From NCBI GenBank assembly GCA_006226225.1, contig SBHI01000177.1, positions 1 to 14,194 on the forward strand: 14,194 nucleotides of DNA. The letters are read 5' to 3'. How positions within the stretch are numbered: position 1 is the first letter of the stretch; every line of letters starts with the position of its first letter. The translations under genes and the position numbers were made by a program. The DNA is from Alphaproteobacteria bacterium (GTDB lineage Bacteria > Pseudomonadota > Alphaproteobacteria > Micavibrionales > CSBR16-224). Below are positions 13,614-14,194 of the stretch, one piece after another. Below the pieces are notes generated by a model. It was not told where the DNA came from. It worked only from the letters and a program-made list of their open reading frames with translations, and did no database searches.

Positions 13614-14194
13614 ATGAATGTTGTGACGCGTTTTGCGCCTTCACCAACAGGCTATCTTCATATTGGCGGCGCACGTACCGCCCTGTTCAACTGGCTATTT
13701 GCCCGCCGTCACGGCGGCACATTCCTGTTGCGGATTGAAGATACGGATCGCGAACGATCTACCGATGATGCCATCGAAAAAATCTATGAAGGTATGAAAT
13801 GGCTGGAACTGGACTGGGACGGCGACGCGATCTCGCAATTTGAACGCCGCGACCGTCATGTCGAAATCGCCGAACAATTAATCGCCGAAGGCAAAGCCTA
13901 TTACTGCTACTGCTCTCCGGAAGAACTGGAAGAAATGCGTGAAAAAGCACGCGCCGAAGGCCGTACCGCCGCTTATGACGGGCGCTGGCGTGACCGTGAC
14001 CCGTCCGAAGCGCCGGAAGGTGTTGCACCGGTTGTGCGTATCAAGTCCCCGCAAACAGGCGAGACCGTTATTCAGGATGCCGTACAGGGCGAAGTCCGTG
14101 TTGAAAACGCACAGCTGGATGACATGGTGCTGCTCCGCAGCGACAAAACACCGACCTACATGCTCTCCGTTGTCGTTGACGACCATGATATGAA
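13614..14194 (+). CDS. gltX: Glutamyl-tRNA synthetase, N-terminal part (cut by window edge)
   Basis: Class I synthetase that charges tRNA(Glu), and in organisms lacking GlnRS also tRNA(Gln), with glutamate. The frame is open from the ATG at 13614 to the window end, 193 codons. It shows FAPSPTGYLHIGGARTALFN (7-26), with HIGG as the class I HIGH-type motif, and LLRIEDTDRERS (38-49). Cys98 and Cys100 in YCYCS match the first two zinc ligands of the E. coli enzyme, but positions 125 and 127 are Trp and Asp in place of the Cys and His ligands, so this enzyme probably binds no zinc there. GGAAAG upstream is the ribosome site. The KMSKS region lies beyond the window. Alphaproteobacteria often carry two gltX copies; which one this is cannot be told. 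Confidence 0.96.
   Translation, partial: MNVVTRFAPSPTGYLHIGGARTALFNWLFARRHGGTFLLRIEDTDRERSTDDAIEKIYEGMKWLELDWDGDAISQFERRDRHVEIAEQLIAEGKAYYCYCSPEELEEMREKARAEGRTAAYDGRWRDRDPSEAPEGVAPVVRIKSPQTGETVIQDAVQGEVRVENAQLDDMVLLRSDKTPTYMLSVVVDDHDM

Noticed and set aside
13559..13615. ATG at 13615 as the comEC start
   Set aside because: It overlaps the gltX start codon and has no ribosome site in that direction; the ATG pair at 13558/13555 fits better, although its ribosome site is also weak.
1..14194. CRISPR arrays, insertion sequences, prophage or tandem repeats
   Set aside because: No direct-repeat/spacer pattern, transposase, integrase, tRNA-flanking repeat or composition jump was seen by eye.

Overview
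The window reads as ordinary chromosomal DNA of an alphaproteobacterium with moderate GC (by eye near 50%). The pointers are an omega subunit with a long acidic tail directly upstream of a bifunctional ppGpp synthetase/hydrolase; the order rsh - DUF2062 - acpS - lepB; an XRE regulator of the alphaproteobacterial type encoded with lnt; comEC divergent from gltX; and a LabA-like NYN protein next to a family-5 uracil-DNA glycosylase. The exact order cannot be settled from sequence alone. The genes are tightly packed, and there is no prophage, insertion sequence, CRISPR array, tRNA or rRNA that I can see.

Layout. Positions 1-2207, minus strand: the N-terminal part of aspS (cut by the window edge), a family-5 uracil-DNA glycosylase and a NYN/LabA-like nuclease-fold protein. 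Positions 2208-2663: a 456-bp gap. It holds an A-rich leader, a strongly self-complementary block (2281-2422) that looks like a structured RNA on the minus strand, and two back-to-back promoters sharing one -35 site. Positions 2664-7510, plus strand: rpoZ, then a hairpin with a promoter inside its loop, then a stringent-response and envelope operon: rsh, a DUF2062 membrane protein, acpS and lepB. Positions 7521-8120, minus: recX, convergent with lepB. Positions 8227-9201, plus: hslO (Hsp33), with a good sigma70-type promoter. Positions 9205-9717, minus: an XRE regulator with RGRP motifs at both ends. Positions 9829-13558, minus: lnt and comEC, overlapping by 41 bp. Positions 13614-14194, plus: the start of gltX, running off the window.

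How the genes fit together. RpoZ and Rsh join RNA polymerase to ppGpp signalling. AcpS activates acyl carrier protein, LepB processes secreted proteins and Lnt finishes lipoproteins, so much of the window serves envelope building. UDG, RecX and ComEC concern DNA repair, recombination control and DNA uptake. Hsp33 handles oxidative protein damage. Both aminoacyl-tRNA synthetases at the window ends carry residues that fit an organism charging Asn and/or Gln tRNAs by the indirect amidation route; this is inference.

No clearly new defence or mobile system is visible. The most interesting unexplained element is the putative structured RNA at 2281-2422 with its own promoter. After it come the AT-hook-flanked XRE regulator, the lysine-rich extension on LepB and the promoter-in-hairpin before rsh.
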